A stretch of DNA of 64,000 bases from Flavobacterium aquariorum (GCF_003254745.1 NZ_QKXH01000001.1:496001-560000), one strand, 5' to 3'. Numbered from the stretch's first letter, positions 44,503-53,806 are shown. The notes: a model not told the origin generated them from the letters alone. Translations and numbers: made by a program.

Positions 44503-46557
44503 ATGACAATAAAAAATACCACCTTTTCCTTTTTTCTTTTGCTTTCTTTTGCAGCATTCTCGCAGAGTTCTGTGAATAAAACAGAAGCAGTGAGTTATGA
44601 AAAACCTGTTTCATATTTAGATTCCATAAAAAAAACCTTTGTTAAATACGATCGTACCGTCAAAACTGATAGTTTGTGGATGAATCAAATAGGTAGCACC
44701 TTAGATATCTATAATGATTTGGAAACAGAAATTAATACCGTAAACATTGATAAAGATATTGATATAGAGTTGCCAACTGAATTACTGAAAGAGCGACTGG
44801 CGGCGATGGATGCTAAATCGCCTTTTAACATCGAATACAATCAGGGTTTAGAAAATTTAATAAAGTCCTTCCTTAAAAATAGACGTAAAGCTTTTGCCAA
44901 TCAAATGGCGGTTGCCCAATATTATTTCCCTCTTTTTGAAGAGGCATTAGCCAAACAAAATGTTCCTTTAGAAATAAAATATTTAGCTGTTGTGGAATCG
45001 GCTCTAAATCCAAAAGCAGTTTCAAGAGTTGGAGCAACCGGTTTGTGGCAGTTCATGTATCAAACAGGAAAACAATATAACTTGAATATCGATTCTTATG
45101 TAGACGAACGTTCGGATCCTTTAAAATCTTCGGAAGCAGCAGCGCAGTATATGACTAACATGTACGCCATTTTTAACGATTGGGATTTGGTTTTGGCTTC
45201 TTATAATTCGGGGCCAGGAAATGTAACCAAAGCCATTCGTCGTTCAGGTGGACAGCAAAATTTCTGGAACATCAAGGATAAGCTGCCAAAAGAAACTCAA
45301 GGTTATGTTCCGGCTTTTCTTGCCACGATGTATATCTACGAATACCACAAAGAACATGGTATTGTTCCCAAGAAAGCTTTAGTTAGACATTTTGCTACCG
45401 ATACCGTAATGGTTAAAAAAGAGATGTCATTTGCTCAAATCTCTAATTTATTAGATATTCCAGTTGAGCAACTTCAAGCATTAAATCCTTCGTACAAACG
45501 CAATGTAATTCCAAATTACACAGGGAAGAGCCATTATTTGACTTTACCTTCAAGTAAAGTGGCTGTTTTTACTTCGAATGAAGATAAAATTTATGCTTAT
45601 GTTCAATATGAAAGTGACAAAAGAGAGAAAATTTATGAGGGCAGAAGGTCTAATTTTATCAAAGATTCTGCAGCTACGGCATTAGCATCCAACACCAAAG
45701 TGAAATATTACAAAGTGAAGCGCGGTGATAATCTTGGTGATATTGCAAAAAGAAATGACGTTGCAGTATCTGACTTGAAGAAATGGAACCGCCTCAAAGG
45801 GAATTCAGTCGCTGCCGGTAAATCGTTGAAGATAATTATCGAAAAAGATTCGGATTCAAGTAGTGCTCAATTGGCTTCAAATAGTGATAAAAATAAAGCT
45901 TTAATAGTAAAAGACAATACTAGTATTGCAAGCAAGGAAAACAAAGCAACTGTTGATAAAACGGATACGCTTGTTGCCAATGCAACGAATTTCTACATCG
46001 TTCAAAAAGGAGATAATTTAAATACTATTGCCAAAAAGTACAACATTACTGTGGCAGAGATAAAAGAATGGAATCACCTGTCTTCTCAAAATATTAAATT
46101 AGGCGCTTCATTACAAGTTGGTAATGTAGTTACACCTGTAGCGAATGAAACTGCTGTTGCCGTAGTTGCAGCATCGGAACTTAAAGATATTCAATACGAA
46201 GTGCAAAAAGGTGATAACCTTGGAAGTATCGCTAAGAAGTTTGGAGCTTCTTTGGCGGATTTAAAGCAATGGAATAACCTGCACTCCAATAACATTTCTG
46301 TAGGAAATTCATTGGTCGTTGCTAAAAACGAAATAGCGATTAACACCAACAATGCTACAGTGGATTCTTTTAAGAAAAAAGACATTGCTACTGCTTCATC
46401 CAAAAATGACGATAGTAATTATCTGGTACAAAAAGGAGATTCTTTGTTTAGCATTTCTAAAAAATACCCAGGAGTTACAGTATCCGATTTGAAAAAGTGG
46501 AACAATATCACTGGAGATGATTTAAAACCAGGAATGGGATTGAAAATTAAAGGATAA
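44503..46557 (+). CDS. LysM-containing lytic transglycosylase, MltD-like
   Basis: A 684-residue periplasmic peptidoglycan lyase. A signal peptide (cleavage after FSQ, about residue 21) is followed by an SLT domain at about 145-300, with catalytic Glu165 in LAVVESALNPKA and the family motifs GATGLWQFM and YNSGPGNVTKAI. Four LysM domains follow: YYKVKRGDNLGDIAKRN (about 405), FYIVQKGDNLNTIAKKY (about 497), YEVQKGDNLGSIAKKF (about 565) and YLVQKGDSLFSISKKY (about 640), joined by Ser/Thr/Asn-rich linkers. A degenerate fifth LysM-like segment (ISNLLDIPVEQLQALNPSY) precedes them. It cleaves glycan strands to the 1,6-anhydro form. A DUF4837 gene follows 45 bp downstream. Confidence 0.93.
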   Translation: MTIKNTTFSFFLLLSFAAFSQSSVNKTEAVSYEKPVSYLDSIKKTFVKYDRTVKTDSLWMNQIGSTLDIYNDLETEINTVNIDKDIDIELPTELLKERLAAMDAKSPFNIEYNQGLENLIKSFLKNRRKAFANQMAVAQYYFPLFEEALAKQNVPLEIKYLAVVESALNPKAVSRVGATGLWQFMYQTGKQYNLNIDSYVDERSDPLKSSEAAAQYMTNMYAIFNDWDLVLASYNSGPGNVTKAIRRSGGQQNFWNIKDKLPKETQGYVPAFLATMYIYEYHKEHGIVPKKALVRHFATDTVMVKKEMSFAQISNLLDIPVEQLQALNPSYKRNVIPNYTGKSHYLTLPSSKVAVFTSNEDKIYAYVQYESDKREKIYEGRRSNFIKDSAATALASNTKVKYYKVKRGDNLGDIAKRNDVAVSDLKKWNRLKGNSVAAGKSLKIIIEKDSDSSSAQLASNSDKNKALIVKDNTSIASKENKATVDKTDTLVANATNFYIVQKGDNLNTIAKKYNITVAEIKEWNHLSSQNIKLGASLQVGNVVTPVANETAVAVVAASELKDIQYEVQKGDNLGSIAKKFGASLADLKQWNNLHSNNISVGNSLVVAKNEIAINTNNATVDSFKKKDIATASSKNDDSNYLVQKGDSLFSISKKYPGVTVSDLKKWNNITGDDLKPGMGLKIKG

Positions 46558-46602
46558 TTAAATAAACTGCAGTATATTTGAAGTCTATTCAGATTTTTTA
46601 AA

Positions 46603-47574
46603 ATGAATAAAACTGCTATATTACTTGTATTTACTCTTGCAACTCTTATTTCTTGTTCTAAGAAAAAAGAAGATAACTCCAGACACTCGACCGGAAAGAT
46701 TAATGCTATTTCAATTGTTATTGATAATCAATTGTGGAATGGTGTTGTTGGAGATAGTATCAGAAATAAATTTGCAAGTCCTGTAGAAGGTTTACCAAAA
46801 GAAGAGCCTATTTTTGACATTAATCAATACCCAACTAATGTAATGGAGGGTTTTGTTACTAAAAGCAGGACGATTATTGTTATTAAAATAGGTTCTGAGA
46901 ATCATTTTGAAGTGAAACAAAACCAATATGCCACTCCTCAAAATGTATTTCATATAACCGGAAAATCAGTTGATGCCCTTCTGGAAGTAATTGAAAAGAA
47001 CACTCCATATATGATTCAAAGTATCAAAAAAGGAGAAATTGATGCCCATTGGGAATTGTTAAAAGATTCATTGGTGATTCCCAAAACACTCCAAAATCAA
47101 TTTCAGCTTGATCTTAAGGTTCCAAAGAGCTATTCTTTCAGTATTAAAAATAAAAATTTCGTTTGGCTAAAAAGAGAATTTTCCAGTGGATGTTCTAGTA
47201 TTCTGGTTACCCAATTTCCTGTTAGCAACTTTAATCTAGAGGGCAATATTTTGAACCAGATTGTCAAAATTCATGATTCTATTGGAGCTGCCTATATTAA
47301 GGGTGAAGAACCTTCCTCAAACATGTATATTGACACATCCTATCCACTTTATCTTTTAGAAACTGCTTTGGAAGGGAAAACTGCCTATGAAACCCGTGGG
47401 ACTTGGCGATTGAAAGATAGTTTTATGTTTGGCCCTTTTATAAGTTATTTAATCGTAGATCCCAAAAAGAATAGAATAACTTACCTCGTCGGATTTTGTT
47501 ATGTTCCCTCGAAAGACAGACGTGATTTCATGCATGAATTAGAAACGATTTTAAAAGAGGTAAGGATAAATTGA
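46603..47574 (+). CDS. DUF4837 family lipoprotein
   Basis: A 323-residue protein with a lipoprotein signal (MNKTAILLVFTLATLISCSKKKED, lipid-attachment Cys at residue 18). The body matches the DUF4837 family of Bacteroidota: IVIDNQLWNGVVGDSIRN near the N-terminus and the C-terminal ETRGTWRLKDSFMFGPFISYLI segment. Function unknown. It follows the MltD-like gene by 45 bp on the same strand, an arrangement I recall as common in Flavobacteria. It may take part in cell-envelope maintenance. Confidence 0.87.
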   Translation: MNKTAILLVFTLATLISCSKKKEDNSRHSTGKINAISIVIDNQLWNGVVGDSIRNKFASPVEGLPKEEPIFDINQYPTNVMEGFVTKSRTIIVIKIGSENHFEVKQNQYATPQNVFHITGKSVDALLEVIEKNTPYMIQSIKKGEIDAHWELLKDSLVIPKTLQNQFQLDLKVPKSYSFSIKNKNFVWLKREFSSGCSSILVTQFPVSNFNLEGNILNQIVKIHDSIGAAYIKGEEPSSNMYIDTSYPLYLLETALEGKTAYETRGTWRLKDSFMFGPFISYLIVDPKKNRITYLVGFCYVPSKDRRDFMHELETILKEVRIN

Positions 47575-47649
47575 TTTTGTTTTGAATACTAATAGTTTTG
47601 AGTTTTATATTTGTAAACTTAAATTGAGAAAATAATAAAGATTCCAAGA

Positions 47650-48096
47650 ATGACTATAGAATGGAAAATAAAGCCTTTTGAGGCATTATCAGTAAACGAA
47701 TTGTATGACATACTCCAATTGCGAAGCAGGATCTTTGTGGTGGAGCAAAATTGCGTCTATCTTGATCTTGATGGTAAGGATAAAGTCGCTTTGCATCTTT
47801 TTGGAATTTTTGACGGTAAAGTTGTGGCACACGCCCGACTTTTTAAATCTGGAATTTCTTTTGATAACGCATCTATTGGAAGGGTAACGGTTGATCCCGA
47901 CTACAGAGAAAGAAAATGGGGGCATGAATTGATGAAAGAAGCTATTGCTGGTATTTTGGAGCACTTTGGCGAAAGCCAAATTACCATTGGAGCTCAGTTA
48001 TATCTCAAAAAATTTTATGAAAGTCTAGGTTTTGTGCAATCCAGCGAAATGTATCTAGAGGATGATATTCCGCATATTGAAATGGTGAGAGAGTAA
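47650..48096 (+). CDS. GNAT family N-acetyltransferase, ElaA-like
   Basis: A 148-residue GNAT enzyme closest by appearance to ElaA: IKPFEALSVNELYDILQLRSRIFVVEQNCVYLDLDGKD at the N-terminus, IGRVTVDPDYRERKWGHELM as the acetyl-CoA-binding motif A, and GAQLYLKKFYESLGFV as motif B. It transfers acetyl groups to an unknown amine. It lies 75 bp after the DUF4837 gene and ends at a shared bidirectional terminator. Confidence 0.9.
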   Translation: MTIEWKIKPFEALSVNELYDILQLRSRIFVVEQNCVYLDLDGKDKVALHLFGIFDGKVVAHARLFKSGISFDNASIGRVTVDPDYRERKWGHELMKEAIAGILEHFGESQITIGAQLYLKKFYESLGFVQSSEMYLEDDIPHIEMVRE

Positions 48097-48132
48097 TATG
48101 GTTTGCTTTTCAGCAGAACTTGTGTAAATTTT

Positions 48133-48180
48133 AATTGGGTTATTTTTGGACTTTTATGACCAAAAATAACCCAATTTTAT
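48133..48180. terminator. Bidirectional hairpin terminator
   Basis: A 17-bp perfect stem, AATTGGGTTATTTTTGG (48133-48149) with CCAAAAATAACCCAATT (48160-48176), 10-nt loop. It is flanked by T-rich sequence on both strands and lies between the convergent ElaA-like and S41 protease genes. Confidence 0.9.
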
Positions 48181-48202
48181 TTCATCCTTAGATGGTTTTG
48201 TG

Positions 48203-49849
48203 TCAAATTTTCAAAATCGAATTGTATTCCGTCGAAGTGTTTAAAATATTTACTGCTTTCTTAATTTCGGGGTTATTTTTAATGTAATAATCATAAAGAC
48301 CTTCCTGATATTGATAGCGTTTAATGATTTCGTCCAGTAATAAGCCTTTAATTTCTTTTTGGTTTTTATCCAATAATGCATTTTCTGATTTCTGAAGCGC
48401 TGTAAGCAATTGTTGATACTCTATAGCAATTGATTCATCCAATTTTTCTTTCTTGGCGGTTTCCAAAGTGTTTTTTAGAGCTACTTCGGTTTCCGTATCA
48501 AAAGTTATTTTTTGGGTTTTTAGGAATTGTTTAAAATCGGCATAATCGGAATCGGTGATTACCGGGATTTTTGTGCCTAAATTGGGATTTTTATAATAAT
48601 AGTATGTGGCGTAATTAAAAATACCGTCGTTTTTTAATAGGGCATTAGCAATCGGACTGGTCTTGGTTTCTTCCATTTCAATGTCCGGTAAAATTCCGCC
48701 TCCATCATAAACGGTTCGTCCTTTTCTAGTTTTAAAGGCATTGTAGTTTTTGGCATCAGTTCTTATTGCTACGCCGTTTTTGTCCTTATGTGCATAATCC
48801 AGTGCTTGTATGCATCTTCCCGAAGGCGTGTAATAACGGGAGATTGTTACTTTAAGCTGCGTGCCGTAGGTTAATTCTACAGGTCTTTGAACCAAACCTT
48901 TTCCGAAACTGCGGCTTCCCAAAACTACCGCACGATCCAAATCCTGCAAAGCTCCCGAAACAATTTCGGATGCGGATGCACTTCGTCCGTTAACTAAAAT
49001 AATCAAGGGAATTGTTGTGTCTATAGGATCTTTGGATGTTTTGTAAGTGTTGTTGTGTTTCTCAATTTTTGATTTTGTCGTTACGATAATTTCATTTTTT
49101 GGAACAAAAAGATTGCAAATATTTACCGCTTCGTTCAATAGCCCACCGGGATTACCTCTTAGATCCAATACAATTCTTTCGGCACCTTCTTTTTTTAATT
49201 GTTCCAACGCTTCTCTGGTCTCAGTTGAGGCTTTTCTGTTGAAGTGATCCAATACGATATAACCAGTTTTATCATCAATTTTGGCAAAATAAGGAACCGA
49301 TTTGATTTCAACTTCGTCCAATACAATTACGGTCGAATAAGGTTTGCCTTGACGAATGTATTTGATGTCGATTTTGGTGTTTTTGGAACCTTTTAATAAT
49401 TGGGAAGCATCATCTTTGAAATCGGCCAGAGGAGTGTCGCCTATTTGAATAATTTCATCTCCCGCTTTTAGTCCCGCTTTATCGGCTGGAAAATTTTTAT
49501 AGGGTTCTTTAATGATGAGTTTGTCTTCTTTTCGGGTTATCAATGCCCCGATTCCGGTATATTCACCTGTATTGTTGATTTTGAATTTGAGAACTTCCTG
49601 TTCATTAAAATAAACTGTATAAGGATCAAGTGAACTCAACATTCCCTTGATGGCGTTGTTCATTAACTCTGCTGGAGTGGTTTCATCGACATAATTTTTG
49701 TTCAATTCCTTGAATAGCGTCGTGAAAATTTCCAATTGTTTAGCAATCTCAAAATAGTCGTCTTTGAAACTTACCCCCACAAATAAAAAGGCAGAGGCAA
49801 CAACTGGAATAATGAATTTTTTTTGGAAAAAATTGGTTCTCATTTTCAA
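48203..49849 (-). CDS. S41 family C-terminal processing peptidase
   Basis: A 548-residue serine protease of the CtpA/Prc family. An N-terminal membrane/signal segment (KFIIPVVASAFLFVGVSF) is followed by a helical region, a PDZ domain (about residues 85-170; GIGALITRKEDKLIIKEPYKNFPADKAGLKAGDEIIQIG) and the protease core. The catalytic Ser is the middle Ser of SASASE in VNGRSASASEIVSGAL, with the catalytic Lys in SRSFGKGLVQ 25 residues later. It trims C-termini of envelope proteins in the periplasm. It is 109 bp downstream of rnpA on the same strand, probably cotranscribed. Confidence 0.94.
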   Translation of the reverse strand: MKMRTNFFQKKFIIPVVASAFLFVGVSFKDDYFEIAKQLEIFTTLFKELNKNYVDETTPAELMNNAIKGMLSSLDPYTVYFNEQEVLKFKINNTGEYTGIGALITRKEDKLIIKEPYKNFPADKAGLKAGDEIIQIGDTPLADFKDDASQLLKGSKNTKIDIKYIRQGKPYSTVIVLDEVEIKSVPYFAKIDDKTGYIVLDHFNRKASTETREALEQLKKEGAERIVLDLRGNPGGLLNEAVNICNLFVPKNEIIVTTKSKIEKHNNTYKTSKDPIDTTIPLIILVNGRSASASEIVSGALQDLDRAVVLGSRSFGKGLVQRPVELTYGTQLKVTISRYYTPSGRCIQALDYAHKDKNGVAIRTDAKNYNAFKTRKGRTVYDGGGILPDIEMEETKTSPIANALLKNDGIFNYATYYYYKNPNLGTKIPVITDSDYADFKQFLKTQKITFDTETEVALKNTLETAKKEKLDESIAIEYQQLLTALQKSENALLDKNQKEIKGLLLDEIIKRYQYQEGLYDYYIKNNPEIKKAVNILNTSTEYNSILKI

Positions 49850-49958
49850 TGGGCTGGTTTATATTGTACTAAAATAAGAATTAAATGCAACACCTCGGTT
49901 AATAAGAGTGGAGTTAATTTATTTTTAACAAATAACGAATATTCGTTTTTGCAGACTT

Positions 49959-50354
49959 CTATTTTTCTTTGCTTTCGTTTACGGTCTTGATTTGCAACAG
50001 GAATTTCTCAAATAGCTGTATAGTTTTGGTATTGATTTCCTCATAAGACAATCGGTCTTTACTTTGGTAAAAAAACATAAAATTGTACGGTTGGTCTAAA
50101 TTGTCTGCCAGCAAATGTTTGTTGAGTCGGTAGGTTTCGCGTAATAAGCGTTTAAAATAATTGCGGTCAACCGCTTTTTTGAAATACTTTTTGGACACCG
50201 AAACTCCAATTTTTATTTTTTCGCCATTGCCAAAAGTTGCTGGATTGTAAACCAATCGCAAAGGATATTTGGATACCGATTTGCCCTCGGTAAATAGTAA
50301 TCCAATAGCTATTTTGCTTTTGAGTTTTTCGTTTTTTGGATAGGTGAAGTTCAT
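49959..50354 (-). CDS. rnpA: Ribonuclease P protein component
   Basis: A 131-residue basic protein, partner of the RNase P RNA in tRNA 5' maturation. The conserved signature is FKKAVDRNYFKRLLRETYR (the family RNR motif as DRNYFKR) at about residues 68-88, preceded by KIGVSVSKKYFKKA. It is slightly longer than average (about 120). It is not next to rpmH here but precedes the S41 protease gene. A well-formed promoter lies just upstream (50385-50414). Confidence 0.95.
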   Translation of the reverse strand: MNFTYPKNEKLKSKIAIGLLFTEGKSVSKYPLRLVYNPATFGNGEKIKIGVSVSKKYFKKAVDRNYFKRLLRETYRLNKHLLADNLDQPYNFMFFYQSKDRLSYEEINTKTIQLFEKFLLQIKTVNESKEK

Positions 50355-50384
50355 TTTGTTAAATACACAGAATTATAGTAAGGG

Positions 50385-50414
50385 CAAAGGTACAATTAAT
50401 GTGCAGTCATACAA
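50385..50414 (-). promoter_or_regulatory. Bacteroidota promoter of rnpA and the S41 protease
   Basis: On the minus strand: TTG (complement of 50412-50414), 19-nt spacer, TACCTTTG (complement of 50385-50392). This is an exact fit to TTG-N19-TAnnTTTG. The predicted start at about 50378 lies about 24 nt before the rnpA ATG. Confidence 0.8.
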
Positions 50415-50573
50415 CAGGCCGTTTTAAATGCCTTTGGATTTACAATTCGGACAAAAGTTTCTTTTTTATTTTGATAATTTGTGATTAAAATTTTGTAAAT
50501 TCATGTATTACAAATAATTATATGGGATTGGATTAATTGCTGGAGTTATAAATAGACCTAAAAATATATTTCT

Positions 50574-50581
50574 TACTTTTG
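50574..50581 (+). promoter_or_regulatory. -7 box of the plsC promoter
   Basis: TACTTTTG at 50574-50581 fits TAnnTTTG exactly, 16 bp before the ATG at 50598. No TTG is at the standard distance upstream, so the -33 element is weak or absent. Confidence 0.5.
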
Positions 50582-50597
50582 TGGCAAATTTAATAGT

Positions 50598-51332
50598 ATG
50601 CAAAAGTTAATTTCGTATCCCTTATCTTTTATTGTTTTAGTATTAGTGCTGTTGACTTTGGTCGTGTTTCACCCCATTCAATGGTTTTGTTTACACGTAT
50701 TTGGTTATCAGGCTCATAAAAAAAGTGTTGATTATCTGAATTTTATTTTACTGAAGATCGTCATCATTTTGGGTACGACATTTAGTTTTGAAAATAGAGA
50801 AAGTATACCAAAAGGAGTGCCTGTCATTTTTGTGGCAAACCATCAGAGTTTGTATGATATTATTGCGATGATTTGGTTTTTGAGAAAATCTCATCCCAAA
50901 TTTGTGAGTAAAAAAGAGTTAGCAAAAGGGATTCCAAGTGTTTCTTATAATTTAAGGCATGGCGGATCGGTAGTTATAGATAGAAAAGATCCAAAACAAG
51001 CAATACCTGCTATCAAAAAAATGGCAGATTATATTGAAAAACATAAACGTTCGGCAGTGATTTTTCCAGAAGGTACGCGTAGTCGCAATGGAGTGCCAAA
51101 GGAATTTGCACAGACGGGTTTGAAGATTTTATGTAAGAATGCACCGTCGGCTTATATAGTTCCTATAAGTATCAATAATTCATGGAAACTTTTAAAATAC
51201 GGAACTTTTCCGTACGGTTTAGGAAATCATATTACCTTTGTAGTGCATGAAGCATTCGCTGTAAGGGATTTTGAGTTTAAGGATGTCATGCAAAAGACTG
51301 AATCAGCAGTCGTAAATGGAATAAAAATTTAA
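50598..51332 (+). CDS. plsC: 1-acyl-sn-glycerol-3-phosphate acyltransferase
   Basis: A 244-residue membrane-associated acyltransferase making phosphatidic acid from lysophosphatidic acid. An N-terminal membrane helix (residues about 5-25, LSFIVLVLVLLTLVVF) is followed by motif I with the HX4D pair (ANHQSLYD, about residues 80-87), then SVVIDRKDPKQA, and motif III FPEGTRSRNG (about 155-164). The desaturase gene follows 13 bp downstream, so the two form a small lipid-synthesis operon. Confidence 0.94.
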   Translation: MQKLISYPLSFIVLVLVLLTLVVFHPIQWFCLHVFGYQAHKKSVDYLNFILLKIVIILGTTFSFENRESIPKGVPVIFVANHQSLYDIIAMIWFLRKSHPKFVSKKELAKGIPSVSYNLRHGGSVVIDRKDPKQAIPAIKKMADYIEKHKRSAVIFPEGTRSRNGVPKEFAQTGLKILCKNAPSAYIVPISINNSWKLLKYGTFPYGLGNHITFVVHEAFAVRDFEFKDVMQKTESAVVNGIKI

Positions 51333-51345
51333 TAATTTATAAATA

Positions 51346-52332
51346 ATGTCTATAAAAAACATTCGTCTAGAAGTAATGCAATTTCTAGAAAACAAGGTGG
51401 ATAGTTTTGTTGATCAGTACTTGATACCTGTAGAGAAAATTTGGCAACCTTCTGACTTTTTGCCTAATTCTGAAAGTGATAATTTTCTAGAAGAAGTAAA
51501 GGAACTTAGAGAAATCTCAAAAGATTTGCCATATGATTTTTGGGTAGCAATGGTTGGAGATATGATTACTGAAGAAGCTTTGCCAACATACGAAAATTGG
51601 TTGATGGAAGTGGAAGGTGTCGATAATCTGGAAAGAAACGGTTGGGCCAAATGGGTTCGTCAATGGACTGGAGAAGAGAACCGCCACGGAGATTTATTGA
51701 ACAAATATTTGTATTTGTCAGGTCGTGTGAATATGCGCGAAATCGAAATGACAACCCAACATCTAATCAATGATGGTTTTGATATCGGAACTGGTAGGGA
51801 TCCCTATAAAAATTTTGTCTACACGAGTTTCCAAGAATTGGCTACTTATGTTTCTCACAACAGAGTGTCACAATTGGCAAAAAGTTATGGGGATAAGAAA
51901 TTAGCAAAAATGTGTAAAATGATTGCAGGTGACGAAATGCGTCATCATCATGCTTATAGCGAATTTGTAAATCAAATTTTCAAAGTGGATCCAAGCGAAA
52001 TGATGCTTGCTTTTCAATACATGATGAAACAAAAAATTGTTATGCCAGCTCATTTTTTGAGAGAATCTGGGAATAAAATCAGTTCGGCATTCGAACATTT
52101 TTCGGATTCGGCGCAACGTATTGGAGTTTATACTGCAAATGACTATGTGGATATCATGCAAAAATTAATTGACAAATGGGAAATCGATAAAATAGTTGGT
52201 TTAACAGATGAAGCCGAGAAAGCACGTGATTACTTGATGAAGTTGCCGGCCAGAATGGCTAGAATCTCAGAAAGATTAGTTATTCCTACTGAGTCATTCC
52301 AATTCAAGTGGGTAGAACCGGCAAGACTGTAA
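51346..52332 (+). CDS. Acyl-[acyl-carrier-protein] desaturase
   Basis: A 328-residue soluble diiron desaturase introducing a cis double bond into stearoyl/palmitoyl-ACP. Both diiron motifs are present: EENRHGDLL at about residue 107 and DEMRHHHAY at about residue 193, with further Glu ligands in the helices before each (EEALPTYENW and SFQELATYVSHNR). It is coupled to plsC (13-bp gap), consistent with membrane lipid adjustment. It is followed by an AAGATTT tandem triplet (52335-52360) and a terminator. Confidence 0.94.
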   Translation: MSIKNIRLEVMQFLENKVDSFVDQYLIPVEKIWQPSDFLPNSESDNFLEEVKELREISKDLPYDFWVAMVGDMITEEALPTYENWLMEVEGVDNLERNGWAKWVRQWTGEENRHGDLLNKYLYLSGRVNMREIEMTTQHLINDGFDIGTGRDPYKNFVYTSFQELATYVSHNRVSQLAKSYGDKKLAKMCKMIAGDEMRHHHAYSEFVNQIFKVDPSEMMLAFQYMMKQKIVMPAHFLRESGNKISSAFEHFSDSAQRIGVYTANDYVDIMQKLIDKWEIDKIVGLTDEAEKARDYLMKLPARMARISERLVIPTESFQFKWVEPARL

Positions 52333-52428
52333 TTTAAGATTTAAGATTTAAGATTACGGAATGAAGATTTTTTAAAATTGATATTGGTATTGCAATTGAT
52401 ATTGATTTTTGACATTTACAGTAACATT

Positions 52429-52470
52429 GCTGATTTTTGAGGTTTAGACTTTAAAAATCAGCATTTTTTA
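52429..52470 (+). terminator. Terminator of the plsC-desaturase operon
   Basis: A 10-bp perfect stem, GCTGATTTTT (52429-52438) with AAAAATCAGC (52453-52462), 14-nt loop, followed by ATTTTTTA. It ends 18 bp before the start of the HD-domain gene. Confidence 0.8.
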
Positions 52471-52487
52471 TAAACATAAACAAGCTA

Positions 52488-53141
52488 ATGAGTAATCTAG
52501 ATTTGATAAACAAAACCATTCTTTTTGTAAAGGAGAAATTATCCAATGCGGAAGGAGGCCACGATTGGTTCCACATCCAAAGGGTGTATAAGAATGCATT
52601 ATTAATAGCCAAAGGAGAAAACTGTGACGAAATTGTCGTTAAGCTCGGAGCTTTGCTACACGATATAGCCGACAGTAAATTTCACGATGGAGACGAAACA
52701 GTAGGACCAAAGGTGGCTCGTGAGTTTTTGGAAAGTGAAGGTGTTTCGGAAACTATTATTTCTCATGTTATCCAAATCATAGATAATATCTCTTTTAAAG
52801 GCGGAAAAACTGAAAAAACGTTCTCTTCTATCGAATTGGATATCGTTCAGGATGCAGATCGTTTGGACGCGATTGGAGCAATTGGGATTGCCCGAGCTTT
52901 TAATTATGGCGGATTCAAAAATAGATCCATGTATAATCCTCAAGTCGCACCAAATTTGCACATGAGCAAGGAAGAATACAAAAGCAGTCAAACACCTACA
53001 ATAAATCACTTTTATGAAAAATTGTTGTTGTTGAAAGACAAAATGAATACCGAAACCGGTAAACGAGTAGCCGAACAAAGACATCACTATATGCAAGGAT
53101 TTCTGGCTCAGTTCTATGCCGAATGGGACGGGGAACTTTAG
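52488..53141 (+). CDS. HD-domain phosphohydrolase
   Basis: A 217-residue cytoplasmic HD-superfamily metal-dependent phosphohydrolase of the YedJ-like type. Metal ligands are visible: H in GGHDWFHIQRVY (about residue 24), the HD pair in GALLHDIADSKF (about 57-58), and the later D in DIVQDADRLDAIGAIGIARAF. The substrate is probably a nucleotide or small phosphate ester; it cannot be read from the sequence. It ends in a short hairpin shared with the convergent gene. Confidence 0.9.
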   Translation: MSNLDLINKTILFVKEKLSNAEGGHDWFHIQRVYKNALLIAKGENCDEIVVKLGALLHDIADSKFHDGDETVGPKVAREFLESEGVSETIISHVIQIIDNISFKGGKTEKTFSSIELDIVQDADRLDAIGAIGIARAFNYGGFKNRSMYNPQVAPNLHMSKEEYKSSQTPTINHFYEKLLLLKDKMNTETGKRVAEQRHHYMQGFLAQFYAEWDGEL

Positions 53142-53165
53142 ATTGCAGTCTGAAACCTGCAATCT
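53140..53165. terminator. Compact hairpin at convergent gene ends
   Basis: A 9-bp perfect stem, AGATTGCAG (53140-53148) with CTGCAATCT (53157-53165), 8-nt loop. It overlaps the stop codons of both converging genes. There is no T-run, so efficiency is uncertain. Confidence 0.55.
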
Positions 53166-53559
53166 AAATACCTTTCTCTTTCATTTCCAAAATCACATCC
53201 GATGCATTCTTAAAAGTAGGTGCTTGTTCGATGATACTTCCAACACGTTTTTTGTTCAGTTTGAAAGTGATGTCATTTTCGGTGGTGAACAAAAGTGCGG
53301 TCAGGAACGGGTTGTTCATGTAGGGAGCAAGGATAAGATAGGCCTCGTCAAGCGAATGAAAACTTTCAATTTCCTCCGTTTTGTATCGCGCCGTAACCGA
53401 AAGGCTAAAAACCCCATCATTTAAAACTGGGCGCACATAGATATTTTTTAAATCAGTATCGCCTATAGTTTTGGCCAAAGTCAGTTTGGCGTATGTTTTA
53501 TTGGCGATGCTTTCTTTTACTTTTTCCCAAAATTCGGCAAATACAGGTTGAAAAGACAT
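53164..53559 (-). CDS. Conserved hypothetical protein
   Basis: A 131-residue cytoplasmic protein without signal peptide or recognisable enzyme motif. It starts MSFQPVFAEFWEKVKESIAN and contains LKNIYVRPVLNDGVFSLSVTARYKT and a C-terminal helical part. The strand-rich centre and helix at each end suggest a small alpha/beta fold. I think similar proteins exist in other Flavobacteria, but I cannot assign a family. It converges with the HD-domain gene; the stops are about 22 bp apart with a hairpin between. Confidence 0.78.
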   Translation of the reverse strand: MSFQPVFAEFWEKVKESIANKTYAKLTLAKTIGDTDLKNIYVRPVLNDGVFSLSVTARYKTEEIESFHSLDEAYLILAPYMNNPFLTALLFTTENDITFKLNKKRVGSIIEQAPTFKNASDVILEMKEKGI

Positions 53560-53672
53560 AGATTTTATTTTTAGGTATTATTGAAAGGCAAAATTAACTT
53601 TTTGAAAGCAAACAAAACACTTTTCACACCAAGATAATAGTAGTTTTTGATTGTATCATTATGTTTTTTGCT

Positions 53673-53777
53673 TTCCGAAGTATATGACCACTTGTTAGAA
53701 GAGGAAACTAAACAGTCCGAAGTATGTGACAGTCGTTTCGAAGCTTACAACACTCATTCCGAAGCTCGTATCAGGGC
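53673..53777. repeat. 21-bp degenerate repeat with TCCGAAG core
   Basis: The core (T/G)TCCGAAG or TTTCGAAG occurs at 53673, 53715, 53736 and 53757, that is, spaced 42, 21 and 21 bp. In one frame this gives a seven-residue period (SEVYDHL, SEVCDSR, FEAYNTH, SEARIRA). The position between 53673 and 53715 holds a decayed unit. Confidence 0.7.
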
Positions 53778-53806
53778 ATTATTTTTTCTTCGAATGCCCT
53801 GTTTTA
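53772..53806. terminator. Hairpin with GC-rich stem
   Basis: Stem CAGGGCATT (53772-53780) with AATGCCCTG (53793-53801), 9 bp perfect, 12-nt T-rich loop, followed by TTTT. It may end transcription from a lost gene or be part of the repeat element. Confidence 0.5.
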
